Made by a program: the position numbers and the translations under genes
Assembly: GCA_018883485.1 (NCBI GenBank)
Contig: VEQB01000084.1
Span: 1-8,291, forward strand
Direction: 5' to 3'
Source of the DNA: Bacteroidota bacterium
GTDB taxonomy: Bacteria; Bacteroidota; Bacteroidia; UKL13-3
DNA: 8,291 nt
In this document: positions 1-6,914 of the stretch, piece after piece
How positions within the stretch are numbered: the stretch's first letter is position 1
Layout: each line of letters starts with the position of its first letter
The notes under the pieces: generated by a model
Databases searched by the model: none
What the model was told of the DNA's origin: nothing
What the model saw: the letters and a program-made list of their open reading frames with translations, nothing else

Positions 1-671
1 CCTATAAACTATACGATATCGTTAGAAATTATAGCATTGGTAAAAAACTAGATCTGATAAAAAAATACAATAAATCTGGAAATTTGTTAGATCTGGGATG
101 CGGCCTTGGCTATTTTTTAGATGGAGTTAAAAAAGATGGAACCTTTCATGCCCTTGGAGCGGATGTTTCGGATGAAGCAATAACCTATGTTAAAAAGAAA
201 TTTGACATAGAAGTAATTAATGAAGCTAGTTTAAACCAAGTGGCAGAAAATTCCTTTGACGTTATTACTCAGTGGCATGTGATGGAACATGTACATCAGC
301 TTGAGCAAAGAATTAAGCATTTAAAACACATGTTAAAACCCGGTGGAACTATGTTTATTGCAGTTCCTATTTCTGAATCTTGGGATGCTAAGTATTATAA
401 AGCATTTTGGGATGGCTACGATGTGCCCAGACACTTATATCACTTTTCAAGAAAATCATTTCACCATTTAATGCAAAAACACGGTCTTAAGGTTGAAAAA
501 GAGAAAGGGATGTGGTTTGATGCTCCATATATTTCTATGCGTAGTGAATACCATCAAAAACATTCTTTAGGCTTTTTTAAGGGAGCGGCTATTGGTGCAG
601 TATCAAATATAAAAGCTCTGTTTACAGGTAAGTTTTCGAGTATTATGTTTATTGTGAAAAATGAAAATTAA
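1..671 (+). CDS. Class I SAM-dependent methyltransferase, 5'-truncated by window edge
   Basis: This protein probably transfers a methyl group from S-adenosylmethionine in the cytoplasm; its substrate is unknown. The frame is open from base 3, and the residues before the first possible start (a TTG at base 84) still read like the family (RNYSIGKKLDLI), so the true start lies before the window and the TTG is an internal leucine codon. Motif I (LLDLGCGLGYF) is at about bases 84-116, an acidic post-I motif (GADVSD) near base 150, SFDVITQWHVMEHV near 255-295, and LKPGGTMFIAVP near 330-370. This is the Methyltransf_11/23 layout. A later WDGYDVPRHLYHFS stretch is, from memory, typical of Bacteroidota homologues and may help shape the substrate pocket. 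The last 11 bases overlap the lipoprotein gene that follows, which suggests co-transcription and translational coupling. The fold is clear but the substrate is not. Confidence 0.86.
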   Translation, partial: YKLYDIVRNYSIGKKLDLIKKYNKSGNLLDLGCGLGYFLDGVKKDGTFHALGADVSDEAITYVKKKFDIEVINEASLNQVAENSFDVITQWHVMEHVHQLEQRIKHLKHMLKPGGTMFIAVPISESWDAKYYKAFWDGYDVPRHLYHFSRKSFHHLMQKHGLKVEKEKGMWFDAPYISMRSEYHQKHSLGFFKGAAIGAVSNIKALFTGKFSSIMFIVKNEN

Positions 672-2271
672 TCTTTCATTTATACATATTTATCTGATTA
701 TAAGCGCTTTATTGCTTACTTCATGTGCACAACAGGTTCCACCAAATGGAGGCCCAAAAGATGAAATAGCACCAAAAGTAATTGGATCAAGACCAGAAAA
801 TAAAACGCTAAATTTTGATGCTAAAAAGATTAGTATTCAGTTAGATGAGTATATTCAAATAAAAGACGCTTCCCAAATTGTGATTTCTCCGCCAATGAAA
901 GATAAACCAACGATATCTGCGAATGGGAAACAAATTGAAATTGAATTTTATAATAATAAGCCTAAATCTAATACAACTTACACCATTAACTTTGGAGCAT
1001 CCATAGCAGATATCCACGAAGGATCAAGCTTAACCAATTACTCTTATGTTTTTTCTACTGGTGAATATTTAGACTCTAATTCTATCTCAGGAGTTATAGA
1101 AACTGCACTTGAGAGAAAAGTTCAGAAGGATGTGGTTGTAGCGATGTACAAATGTTCAAACTTTACTGATTCTACGTTGGCTAAAGAATTACCAGGTTAT
1201 TTTGCTAAGAGCAATGAGGATGGTAATTATAAAATAGAAAATTTACCCAATGATAGCTTCTACATATTTTGTTTTAAAGACTTGAACTCTAATCTTAAGG
1301 TTGAACCTAATGAACCCTGTGGTTTCATAAATGAGAAAATAAACACTGCCCTTGATAGTGGAAAAATAAATCTACGGATATATGAGCCTCACACCTATAA
1401 ACCTGGTACAATAGTAGAAAGTTTTTCAAAGCAAAAGTCTAAATACCAATTTGTTACTTATGATTTAAGTAAAATAAAAATTGAAGCTTTAGATACATTT
1501 GTAAAATACTCAACAATATCAGCGGGTATTAATGGAATAGACACGCTAAATTACTTTAGTACTATAAAGGAAGACACCTTATCTGCAAAATTTAGGATAA
1601 TTACGTTGGACAGCACCTATGTGCTAAACATTAAAACAAAAGTAAAAGCGAAACTTCCTTCCTTTAAAATAGAATTTGAAAATCCCAAAAGGCCAACAGA
1701 TACTTTGGCGTTAGTTAGCAGTATTCCTATGGAAAATATAGATTGGAATAGGCTTACCATTAAGCGCGACACTTTAGAAATTAAGCCAAAATCAATACAT
1801 AATTATAGTCCAACAACTTGGAAAATAGTATTACCAAATGAAGAAGGTGCTTTTTTCCAGCTGTCATTAAAAGACTCATCCTGTAAAAGTATTCTCGGAC
1901 AATATAATGTGGCTTTAAACGGAACCTACAGTCCTAGATCTGAAAAGGATTTTGGAAGTGTTATTTTAGACCTAAATTACTCTGATACTGAACCCTTTTT
2001 ACTTGAATTAGTGGAAGATAAAGAATCTGGTAAGGTGGTATATAGCACTATAGTATCTAAATCAAAGCTCATAGAAATCAAAAACCTAGAGCCATCAACC
2101 TACAAAATTAGGTTCATAAAAGATACCAATAAAAATGGTAAATGGGATAGAGGCATACTAAAAGATAGGATACTACCCGAACAAGTATATTACTTTAACA
2201 ACACAATTACAGTAAAAGCTTACTGGGATATTGAACAAAGTATAGATTTATTAAAAATATTAATATATTGA
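661..2271 (+). CDS. Lipoprotein with N-terminal Ig-like (Big_5) domain
   Basis: This is a 536-residue predicted lipoprotein. A type II signal peptide ends in the lipobox LTSC with the acylated cysteine at residue 22. No acidic stretch follows the cysteine as in known Bacteroidota surface-export signals, so a periplasm-facing anchor is the simpler guess. The sequence after it (PPNGGPKDEIAP) and residues about 37-135 match the bacterial Ig-like Big_5 type common in this phylum. Residues about 140-240 look like a carboxypeptidase-regulatory or DUF2141-like beta domain and contain an acidic loop, DLNSNLKVE (207-215). The C-terminal part is beta-rich and ends with DTNKNGKWD (488-496), a calcium-loop-like motif. 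The ATG at 661 lies within the methyltransferase gene and gives a good signal peptide, so this start is well supported. The molecular function is unknown; a structural or binding role in the envelope is inference. Confidence 0.85.
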   Translation: MKINLSFIHIYLIISALLLTSCAQQVPPNGGPKDEIAPKVIGSRPENKTLNFDAKKISIQLDEYIQIKDASQIVISPPMKDKPTISANGKQIEIEFYNNKPKSNTTYTINFGASIADIHEGSSLTNYSYVFSTGEYLDSNSISGVIETALERKVQKDVVVAMYKCSNFTDSTLAKELPGYFAKSNEDGNYKIENLPNDSFYIFCFKDLNSNLKVEPNEPCGFINEKINTALDSGKINLRIYEPHTYKPGTIVESFSKQKSKYQFVTYDLSKIKIEALDTFVKYSTISAGINGIDTLNYFSTIKEDTLSAKFRIITLDSTYVLNIKTKVKAKLPSFKIEFENPKRPTDTLALVSSIPMENIDWNRLTIKRDTLEIKPKSIHNYSPTTWKIVLPNEEGAFFQLSLKDSSCKSILGQYNVALNGTYSPRSEKDFGSVILDLNYSDTEPFLLELVEDKESGKVVYSTIVSKSKLIEIKNLEPSTYKIRFIKDTNKNGKWDRGILKDRILPEQVYYFNNTITVKAYWDIEQSIDLLKILIY

Positions 2272-2295
2272 TTACCAAATATTTGTATAATATAT

Positions 2296-2310
2296 AAAAT
2301 GCGACATTTT
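2296..2310 (+). repeat. Dyad AAAATG-CGA-CATTTT, copy 1 of a 12-base direct repeat
   Basis: The sequence is a perfect 6-bp dyad around a CGA centre. Its inner 12 bases (2298-2309) recur exactly at 2437-2448. It starts 25 bases after the lipoprotein stop. As RNA it would be a weak, AU-only-closing hairpin ending in U residues, so a poor terminator is one reading and a protein-binding site is another. Confidence 0.5.
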
Positions 2311-2436
2311 CCACAATTAGGGCTTTTTGTATGTGGACTAACATATTTGAAAAGTGAGTAATCGAAAAGGGTAAGAAAATCTGTTAAGAAGCTATATTAA
2401 AATGGGGAATACTTTAACACCTATGCACAATTTGGT

Positions 2437-2448
2437 AATGCGACATTT
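2437..2448 (+). repeat. Copy 2 of the 12-base repeat AATGCGACATTT
   Basis: This is an exact copy of 2298-2309, with starts 139 bases apart. The dyad core AATG-CGA-CATT is kept, but the outer bases differ, so the symmetric arms are 4 bp here. It is not next to a stop codon, which argues against a terminator role for the repeat as a class. Confidence 0.5.
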
Positions 2449-2583
2449 ACACTCAAATAGATGTGAATAGATATTAAGTAAAGCGTGGGTAATTAAATAA
2501 ATTACTAAAAATGAGTAGTATCCATAGTTAAAAAATTGTTAAGTAATTCTAATAAGTCAAAAATCAAGCATAAGATAAATTCT

Positions 2584-2663
2584 TTTTCAACCAAACTAAC
2601 ACGCTTATTACTATAATCTATTTTAAAAGTATAAAGACAATAATACATTGTGTTGGTTGAAAA
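2584..2663 (+). repeat. 11-bp inverted repeat upstream of the pheS promoter
   Basis: TTTTCAACCAA at 2584-2594 is perfectly complementary to TTGGTTGAAAA at 2653-2663, separated by 58 bases. A few more pairs (CAC with GTG) form if a 4-base bulge is allowed on the left. The right arm ends 3 bases before the putative -33 TTG. If the start site is near 2702, both arms are upstream of the transcript, so a role as a DNA operator is more natural than an RNA leader. No known regulator is recognised. Confidence 0.5.
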
Positions 2664-2666
2664 CTA

Positions 2667-2697
2667 TTGCAGGATGATTCTTCAAGCTTTACCTTTG
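2667..2697 (+). promoter_or_regulatory. Putative Bacteroidota-type promoter of pheS
   Basis: A -33 element TTG (2667-2669, in context ATTG) is followed after 20 bases by TACCTTTG (2690-2697), an exact match to the Bacteroidota -7 consensus TAnnTTTG. Spacing and order fit the consensus. Transcription would begin at about 2701-2704, giving a leader of roughly 20 bases before the ATG at 2724. The promoter overlaps the upstream in-frame TTG codon at 2667, which therefore cannot be the start codon if this promoter is used. Confidence 0.6.
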
Positions 2698-2723
2698 ACC
2701 TTCCAAGACGAAATGATATTCCA

Positions 2724-3740
2724 ATGAAAGAAAAATTAGAAGAAATACGCCAGCATGCAGAATCTTTTGCAATTGAAAATACAGCTCAGGTTGAGCAATT
2801 TAGGTTACAATTTCTTTCAAAAAAAGGGGAGTTAAATGATTTATTTGAGCTCTTTAAAACAGTACCCAATGCGTCAAAAAAAGAAATGGGTCAAAAATTA
2901 AATGAACTAAAACAATTTATTCAAGGCAAGTGGGAATCAGCCCAGGTTCATTTTGAAACAGAAGAAAAAGGGGCAAATAAAGGTTCTATAGACTTAACGC
3001 TTACTCCTGAGTCATCATTCACCGGATCGCGACATCCACTATCAATTATAGAAAATGAGATTGTTTCTATTTTTTCAAAGTTAGGATTTGTGTATTCTGA
3101 GGGTCCAGAAATTGAAGATGATTGGCATAATTTCTCTGCATTAAATTTTCCACCTAATCACCCTGCAAGAGATATGCAGGATACTTTTTTTATCTCCGAG
3201 GATATTGCTTTAAGAACGCATACAAGTTCTGTACAAGTTAGGTTAATGGAAAGCCAAAAATTACCTATACGTGCTATAATGCCTGGTCGGGTTTACCGAA
3301 ATGAGGCCATTTCAGCGCGAGCAAACTGCTTTTTTCATCAGGTGGAGGGAATATACATTGACGAGAAAGTTAGCTTTGCAGATTTAAAGCAAACACTTTT
3401 TTATTTTGTGCAGGAATTATTTGGAAACGATATTAAAGTTAGGTTCAGACCGAGTTATTTTCCATTTACCGAACCAAGTGCAGAAATGGATATAAGCTGT
3501 TTACTTTGTAAAGGAGAAGGATGTAATGTTTGCAAATACACTGGTTGGTTAGAAATTTTGGGTTGTGGAATGATTGATCCAAATGTATTAACCGCGAATG
3601 GTATAGATGCTGAAAAGTATAGTGGTTTTGCATTTGGAATGGGAATAGAAAGAATTGCTATGCTTAAATTTGGGGTGAAGGATTTGAGAACCTACTTTAG
3701 TAATGATATAAGGTTTTTAGGTCAGTTTGAGAGTTTATAA
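2724..3740 (+). CDS. pheS: Phenylalanine--tRNA ligase alpha subunit
   Basis: This is the catalytic alpha subunit of the cytoplasmic alpha2beta2 phenylalanyl-tRNA synthetase, which activates phenylalanine with ATP and charges tRNA-Phe. At 338 residues it has the usual length. The first 90 or so residues form the helical, charged arm that contacts tRNA; the class II catalytic core follows. Visible landmarks are PPNHPARDMQDTFF, THTSSVQVRLM, the MPGRVYRNE motif 2 region, FTEPSAEMDI, and motif 3 GMGIER (305-310), preceded by alanine 303 in the phenylalanine pocket. Four cysteines in CxxC-x4-CxxC (259-270) form the zinc-knuckle-like insert also found in Firmicute PheS. The frame is open upstream to a TTG at 2667, but the ATG at 2724 matches the family N-terminus (MKEKLEEI) and sits downstream of the promoter. 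No pheT is adjacent, as is usual in Bacteroidota. A deoxyhypusine-synthase-like gene follows after 12 bases. Confidence 0.97.
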   Translation: MKEKLEEIRQHAESFAIENTAQVEQFRLQFLSKKGELNDLFELFKTVPNASKKEMGQKLNELKQFIQGKWESAQVHFETEEKGANKGSIDLTLTPESSFTGSRHPLSIIENEIVSIFSKLGFVYSEGPEIEDDWHNFSALNFPPNHPARDMQDTFFISEDIALRTHTSSVQVRLMESQKLPIRAIMPGRVYRNEAISARANCFFHQVEGIYIDEKVSFADLKQTLFYFVQELFGNDIKVRFRPSYFPFTEPSAEMDISCLLCKGEGCNVCKYTGWLEILGCGMIDPNVLTANGIDAEKYSGFAFGMGIERIAMLKFGVKDLRTYFSNDIRFLGQFESL

Positions 3741-3752
3741 TTAAATAAAAAT

Positions 3753-4727
3753 ATGAATAGAGGTCCAATTAGTAAGTTTGTTGAAACACATTACAAACAT
3801 TTTAATGCTGCTGCATTAGTAGACGCTGCGAAAGGATATGAAATCCACTTAAATGAAGGAGGAAAGATGATGATTACCTTGGCTGGCGCTATGAGCACGG
3901 CTGAACTAGGTAAATCACTTGCTGAAATGATTAGACAAGATAAAGTTGCTATTATTTCTTGCACCGGAGCTAATTTGGAAGAAGATATTATGAACTTAGT
4001 TGCGCATTCTCACTATAAGCGTGTTCCTAATTATAGAGATTTGAGCCCACAAGACGAATGGGATTTATTAGAAAACCACTTTAATAGAGTAACGGATACT
4101 TGTATTCCAGAAGAAGAGGCTTTTCGCAGATTACAAAAGCATATTCATAAAATTTGGAAGGATGCAGATACGGCTGGAGAGCGTTTTTTTCCGCATGAGT
4201 ACATGTATAAAATATTGCTAAGTGGTGAGTTGGAGCAGTATTATGAAATAGACCCTAAAGATAGTTGGATGTTAGCAGCAGCTAAGAAAAATCTACCTAT
4301 CATAGTTCCAGGATGGGAAGATTCTACAATGGGAAACATTTTTGCTTCCTATGTAATTAAGAATGAAATTAAGGCCAGCACAATGAAATCAGGTATTGAG
4401 TATATGGCATGGTTGGCAGATTGGTATGTAAAGAACTCTGAAGGAAAAGGTGTTGGTTTTTTTCAAATAGGTGGTGGAATTGCGGGTGATTTTCCTATTT
4501 GTGTAGTGCCTATGCTTTACCAAGATATGGAAATGGAGAATATACCGTTTTGGAGTTATTTCTGTCAAATAAGCGACTCAACTACTTCATATGGATCATA
4601 TAGCGGTGCAGTACCTAATGAGAAAATAACCTGGGGTAAATTAGATATACATACACCTAAATTTATTGTGGAGAGTGATGCCACTATTGTAGCGCCCTTA
4701 ATTTTTGCTTGGATTTTGGGTTGGTAA
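3753..4727 (+). CDS. Deoxyhypusine synthase-family protein, probable homospermidine synthase
   Basis: This 324-residue protein belongs to the NAD-dependent deoxyhypusine synthase family, which moves the aminobutyl group of spermidine onto a lysine of eIF5A. Bacteria lack eIF5A; related bacterial enzymes, such as one in the cyanobacterium Anabaena, make homospermidine, and that is the likely role here. The nucleotide-site stretch TGANLEED (71-78) and the catalytic lysine in TWGK (K296) are present, as are E290 and W294. Aligned by eye to the human enzyme, three residues near the spermidine site differ: N195 for D243, D246 for H288 (GGGIAGDF, 240-247) and Y283 for D316. The polyamine genes that often accompany it are not seen; it follows pheS by 12 AT-rich bases without a Shine-Dalgarno, so it probably shares the pheS promoter. 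The C-terminus (SDATIVAPLIFAWILGW) looks complete. Family assignment is firm; product is inferred. Confidence 0.9.
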   Translation: MNRGPISKFVETHYKHFNAAALVDAAKGYEIHLNEGGKMMITLAGAMSTAELGKSLAEMIRQDKVAIISCTGANLEEDIMNLVAHSHYKRVPNYRDLSPQDEWDLLENHFNRVTDTCIPEEEAFRRLQKHIHKIWKDADTAGERFFPHEYMYKILLSGELEQYYEIDPKDSWMLAAAKKNLPIIVPGWEDSTMGNIFASYVIKNEIKASTMKSGIEYMAWLADWYVKNSEGKGVGFFQIGGGIAGDFPICVVPMLYQDMEMENIPFWSYFCQISDSTTSYGSYSGAVPNEKITWGKLDIHTPKFIVESDATIVAPLIFAWILGW

Positions 4728-4734
4728 AACAGTC

Positions 4735-6063
4735 TTAAAACAAGATAGAACTAATAAAGTATCCTACCACAACAGAAACGATGGTGGTAACAATTCCAGG
4801 TATTATAAAACTATGATTAAGCAGGTATTTTCCAACTTTGGTGGTACCTGTTTTATCAAAGTTAATAGCAGCAATAATGGTAGGATAGCTTGGGATGAAG
4901 AATATTCCTGCAGCAGCTGGATACATAAATATTAAAGAAGGCTGCAATAATCCTAATTTGATACCTAATGGCATAATTGATTTTACGGTAGAAGCTTGAC
5001 TAAATAGAAGTGCTGCCATAAAGAAAAGTGCTACAGCAAAAATCCAGCTGTGCTCGCCTACTAAACCTTGCATGACATTAATAAGAAAGGCTTCATTGGC
5101 TTTAATGAAAGTATTGCTCATCCAAACAACCCCAAATATACTTACAACAGCTTCTGTGCCAGCTCTAAAAATACTGCTTTTAGCTATTTCGGGAGCTTTC
5201 ACTTTTGCTAGAAAAACATTTATAAGTACAACAGTGAGCATGATTAATTGAATATTTTTTTCCATGCTAATATGCAAGGTCTCCGTAAAATATTCTTTGT
5301 TTAAAGGATAAATAATACCCAGTATCATTACAGCGAAAACGCCCAATAGAAAAACCAATACCGATAGCTTAGCCTCTATGGGGAATACTTTAACTTCTGT
5401 TGGGCCAACTCCTTCAATAGAAAGTCTAAAATCTGGGTCTTTCATTTTTTCTTGAAACTCCTTGTCATCTTTGAGGTCTTTACCCAAAAAGCTAGCCACT
5501 ATAGCCCCAACAACAATACCAATGATGCAAGCAGGCATTACTACGGCAAGAATATCTATAAGGCCAAAGGAGTTTCCTTCTATGGCATTAAATTCACTTA
5601 ATAGGGCAACGGTTGCGGCAGAAATAGGGCAAGCAATAATTCCAAAATCCGAGGCAATTACAGAAATACTTAAAGGTCTTTCGGGCCTTATACCAGATTT
5701 AGCTGAAACTTCTGCTATGATGGGCAATAAGGAATAACATATATGTGCAGTGCCTGCTAATACGGTAAAAAGGAAAGTTACAAAAGGGCCAATAAAGGTG
5801 ATGAGAGCGGGCTTTTTACGTATTAATTTTTCTGCCACGCTTACCATATAGTCCATACCACCAGCAACCTGTAAAGAGGCTGCCGCAGTAACTACACAAA
5901 GGATAATGAGCATTACTTCTATTGGTGCATTACCGATAGGTAAGCTAAAGCCATATACAAAAATTAGGGTACCTAAGGCGCCCATAATTCCAAGTCCTAT
6001 ACCCTTAAGGCGCGCTCCTATTAAAATAAGAGATAACAAGATGATGAGCTGTATCCAAAACAT
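4735..6063 (-). CDS. DcuA/DcuB-family C4-dicarboxylate transporter
   Basis: This is a 442-residue inner-membrane protein, about the length of E. coli DcuA (433) and DcuB (446). That family exchanges or takes up fumarate, malate, aspartate and succinate, classically during anaerobic fumarate respiration. The family landmarks are an N-terminal hydrophobic pair with GARLKGIGLG (16-25), the stretch AAASLQVAGGMDYM (60-73), GTAHICYSLLPII (104-116), IRPERP (125-130) and FGIIACPISAATVAL after it. Roughly ten or more hydrophobic segments are visible, with a hydrophilic loop of charged residues near 195-225. It lies 40 bases after pyrF on the same strand and may be the last gene of that operon. Its stop faces the stop of the deoxyhypusine-synthase-like gene across 7 bases. 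The direction and preferred substrate cannot be read from the sequence; in this phylum aspartate or fumarate exchange is a reasonable guess. Confidence 0.92.
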   Translation of the reverse strand: MFWIQLIILLSLILIGARLKGIGLGIMGALGTLIFVYGFSLPIGNAPIEVMLIILCVVTAAASLQVAGGMDYMVSVAEKLIRKKPALITFIGPFVTFLFTVLAGTAHICYSLLPIIAEVSAKSGIRPERPLSISVIASDFGIIACPISAATVALLSEFNAIEGNSFGLIDILAVVMPACIIGIVVGAIVASFLGKDLKDDKEFQEKMKDPDFRLSIEGVGPTEVKVFPIEAKLSVLVFLLGVFAVMILGIIYPLNKEYFTETLHISMEKNIQLIMLTVVLINVFLAKVKAPEIAKSSIFRAGTEAVVSIFGVVWMSNTFIKANEAFLINVMQGLVGEHSWIFAVALFFMAALLFSQASTVKSIMPLGIKLGLLQPSLIFMYPAAAGIFFIPSYPTIIAAINFDKTGTTKVGKYLLNHSFIIPGIVTTIVSVVVGYFISSILF

Positions 6064-6103
6064 GAGAATGCAATCTAAATTTATTTCGGAATATATGGTC
6101 TTG

Positions 6104-6913
6104 TTATTGTTTTAACAAGAAACTCATTTGTTGTTGCAGGGCGGAGGCTTCTTGGGCAGCAGCTTCTGCAAAATCTAACCCATTAGAGGCATAAATAATA
6201 CTTCGGGACGCATTCACTAATAAACCAATTTCCTCATTTCTGCCATACTTAAAAACATCTTCTAAGCTGCCCCCTTGGGCACCCACCCCAGGCACTAAAA
6301 GAAAATGCTTTTGGGCATACTTTCGGATCAAGGTAAACTCTTGTGGTTTTGTGGCCCCAACTACAAACATTAGATTTTGGGTTGAACCCAATTTACAGGT
6401 ATTTTCAATAACGAGTTCGAACAAGAAGCGGCCACCAATTTTTTGTTGTTCATAATCTGTACTACTAGGATTAGAAGTTAGTGCCAACACAATTCCCCAA
6501 TGGCCTTCGTATTGAAAGAAGGGCTCTAAGGAGTCGTTGCCCATATAGGGCGCTAGGGTTAAGGCATCGGCTTTTAAGGTTTCAAAAAAGGCTTTTGCAT
6601 ATTGGTGACTTGTATTTCCAATATCGCCGCGTTTTGCATCGGCAATGGTAAGGCAGTTTTTTGGAATGTATTCGAAAGTGTGTTGCATGCTTTCCCATCC
6701 TTTGGCACCGGCGGCTTCAAAGAAGGCGGTATTAATTTTATAGGAAACACAATATTGGTTTGTGGCATCTATTATGGCCTTATTAAAAGCAAAAATCGGG
6801 TCGGGCTCAGCTAATAAGTGTTTAGGAATTTTGGTTATATCCGTATCTAGCCCAACACATAAGAAAGATTGCTTCGATTTAATTTCGGATACTAGTTTAT
6901 TTCGGGTGTACAT
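6104..6913 (-). CDS. pyrF: Orotidine 5'-phosphate decarboxylase (type 2)
   Basis: The enzyme removes CO2 from orotidine monophosphate to give UMP, the last step of de novo pyrimidine synthesis, in the cytoplasm. At 269 residues it is the longer 'subfamily 2' form rather than the roughly 230-residue E. coli type. The substrate-binding FLCVGLDTD is at 17-25, lysine 59 (SYKIN) begins the catalytic set, and DAKRGD supplies D92, K94 and D97, completing the K-D-K-D tetrad. VGATKP (185-190) and PGVGAQGG (208-215) form the later part of the barrel and the phosphate site. The start ATG is one base after the stop of the upstream barrel gene, so the two are almost certainly co-transcribed. All key residues are present and there is no sign of damage. 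Confidence 0.96.
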   Translation of the reverse strand: MYTRNKLVSEIKSKQSFLCVGLDTDITKIPKHLLAEPDPIFAFNKAIIDATNQYCVSYKINTAFFEAAGAKGWESMQHTFEYIPKNCLTIADAKRGDIGNTSHQYAKAFFETLKADALTLAPYMGNDSLEPFFQYEGHWGIVLALTSNPSSTDYEQQKIGGRFLFELVIENTCKLGSTQNLMFVVGATKPQEFTLIRKYAQKHFLLVPGVGAQGGSLEDVFKYGRNEEIGLLVNASRSIIYASNGLDFAEAAAQEASALQQQMSFLLKQ

Positions 6914-6914
6914 A

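Larger units (their letters stand above)
2272..2723 (+). other. 452-base intergenic region before pheS
   Basis: This AT-rich stretch lies between the lipoprotein stop and the pheS ATG. Stops are frequent in the frames I read, and I see no tRNA and no strong GC-rich hairpin with a T run. It contains two copies of AATGCGACATTT, an 11-bp inverted repeat (arms 2584-2594 and 2653-2663) and a Bacteroidota-type promoter (2667-2697). Two very short frames start inside the repeat copies (ATG at 2299, 20 codons; ATG at 2439, 10 codons), with nothing to show they are translated. It is unusually long for otherwise tightly packed DNA and may hold an unrecognised small RNA or operator. Confidence 0.7.

Noticed and set aside
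84..86. TTG at base 84 as the methyltransferase start
   Set aside because: It lies inside SAM motif I, and the open frame upstream continues with family-like residues to the window edge.
2667..2723. TTG at 2667 as the pheS start, giving a 357-residue protein
   Set aside because: The extra 19 residues are not family-like, the TTG fits a -33 element, and the ATG at 2724 begins the conserved N-terminus.
3753..4727. Evidence for a bacterial hypusine protein-modification system
   Set aside because: No eIF5A-like substrate or deoxyhypusine hydroxylase is present, and known bacterial relatives act on free polyamines.
4705..4935. Plus-strand frame of 76 codons over the convergent junction
   Set aside because: It overlaps the 3' ends of two well-supported genes, resembles no family, and is the mirror of the transporter's C-terminal coding sequence.
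5462..6115. Two plus-strand frames (5462-5737 and 5906-6115) opposite the transporter gene
   Set aside because: They are antisense shadows of a conserved membrane protein, with no independent features.
6574..6814. Short frames on both strands inside pyrF
   Set aside because: They lie within the conserved decarboxylase core and have no recognisable content.
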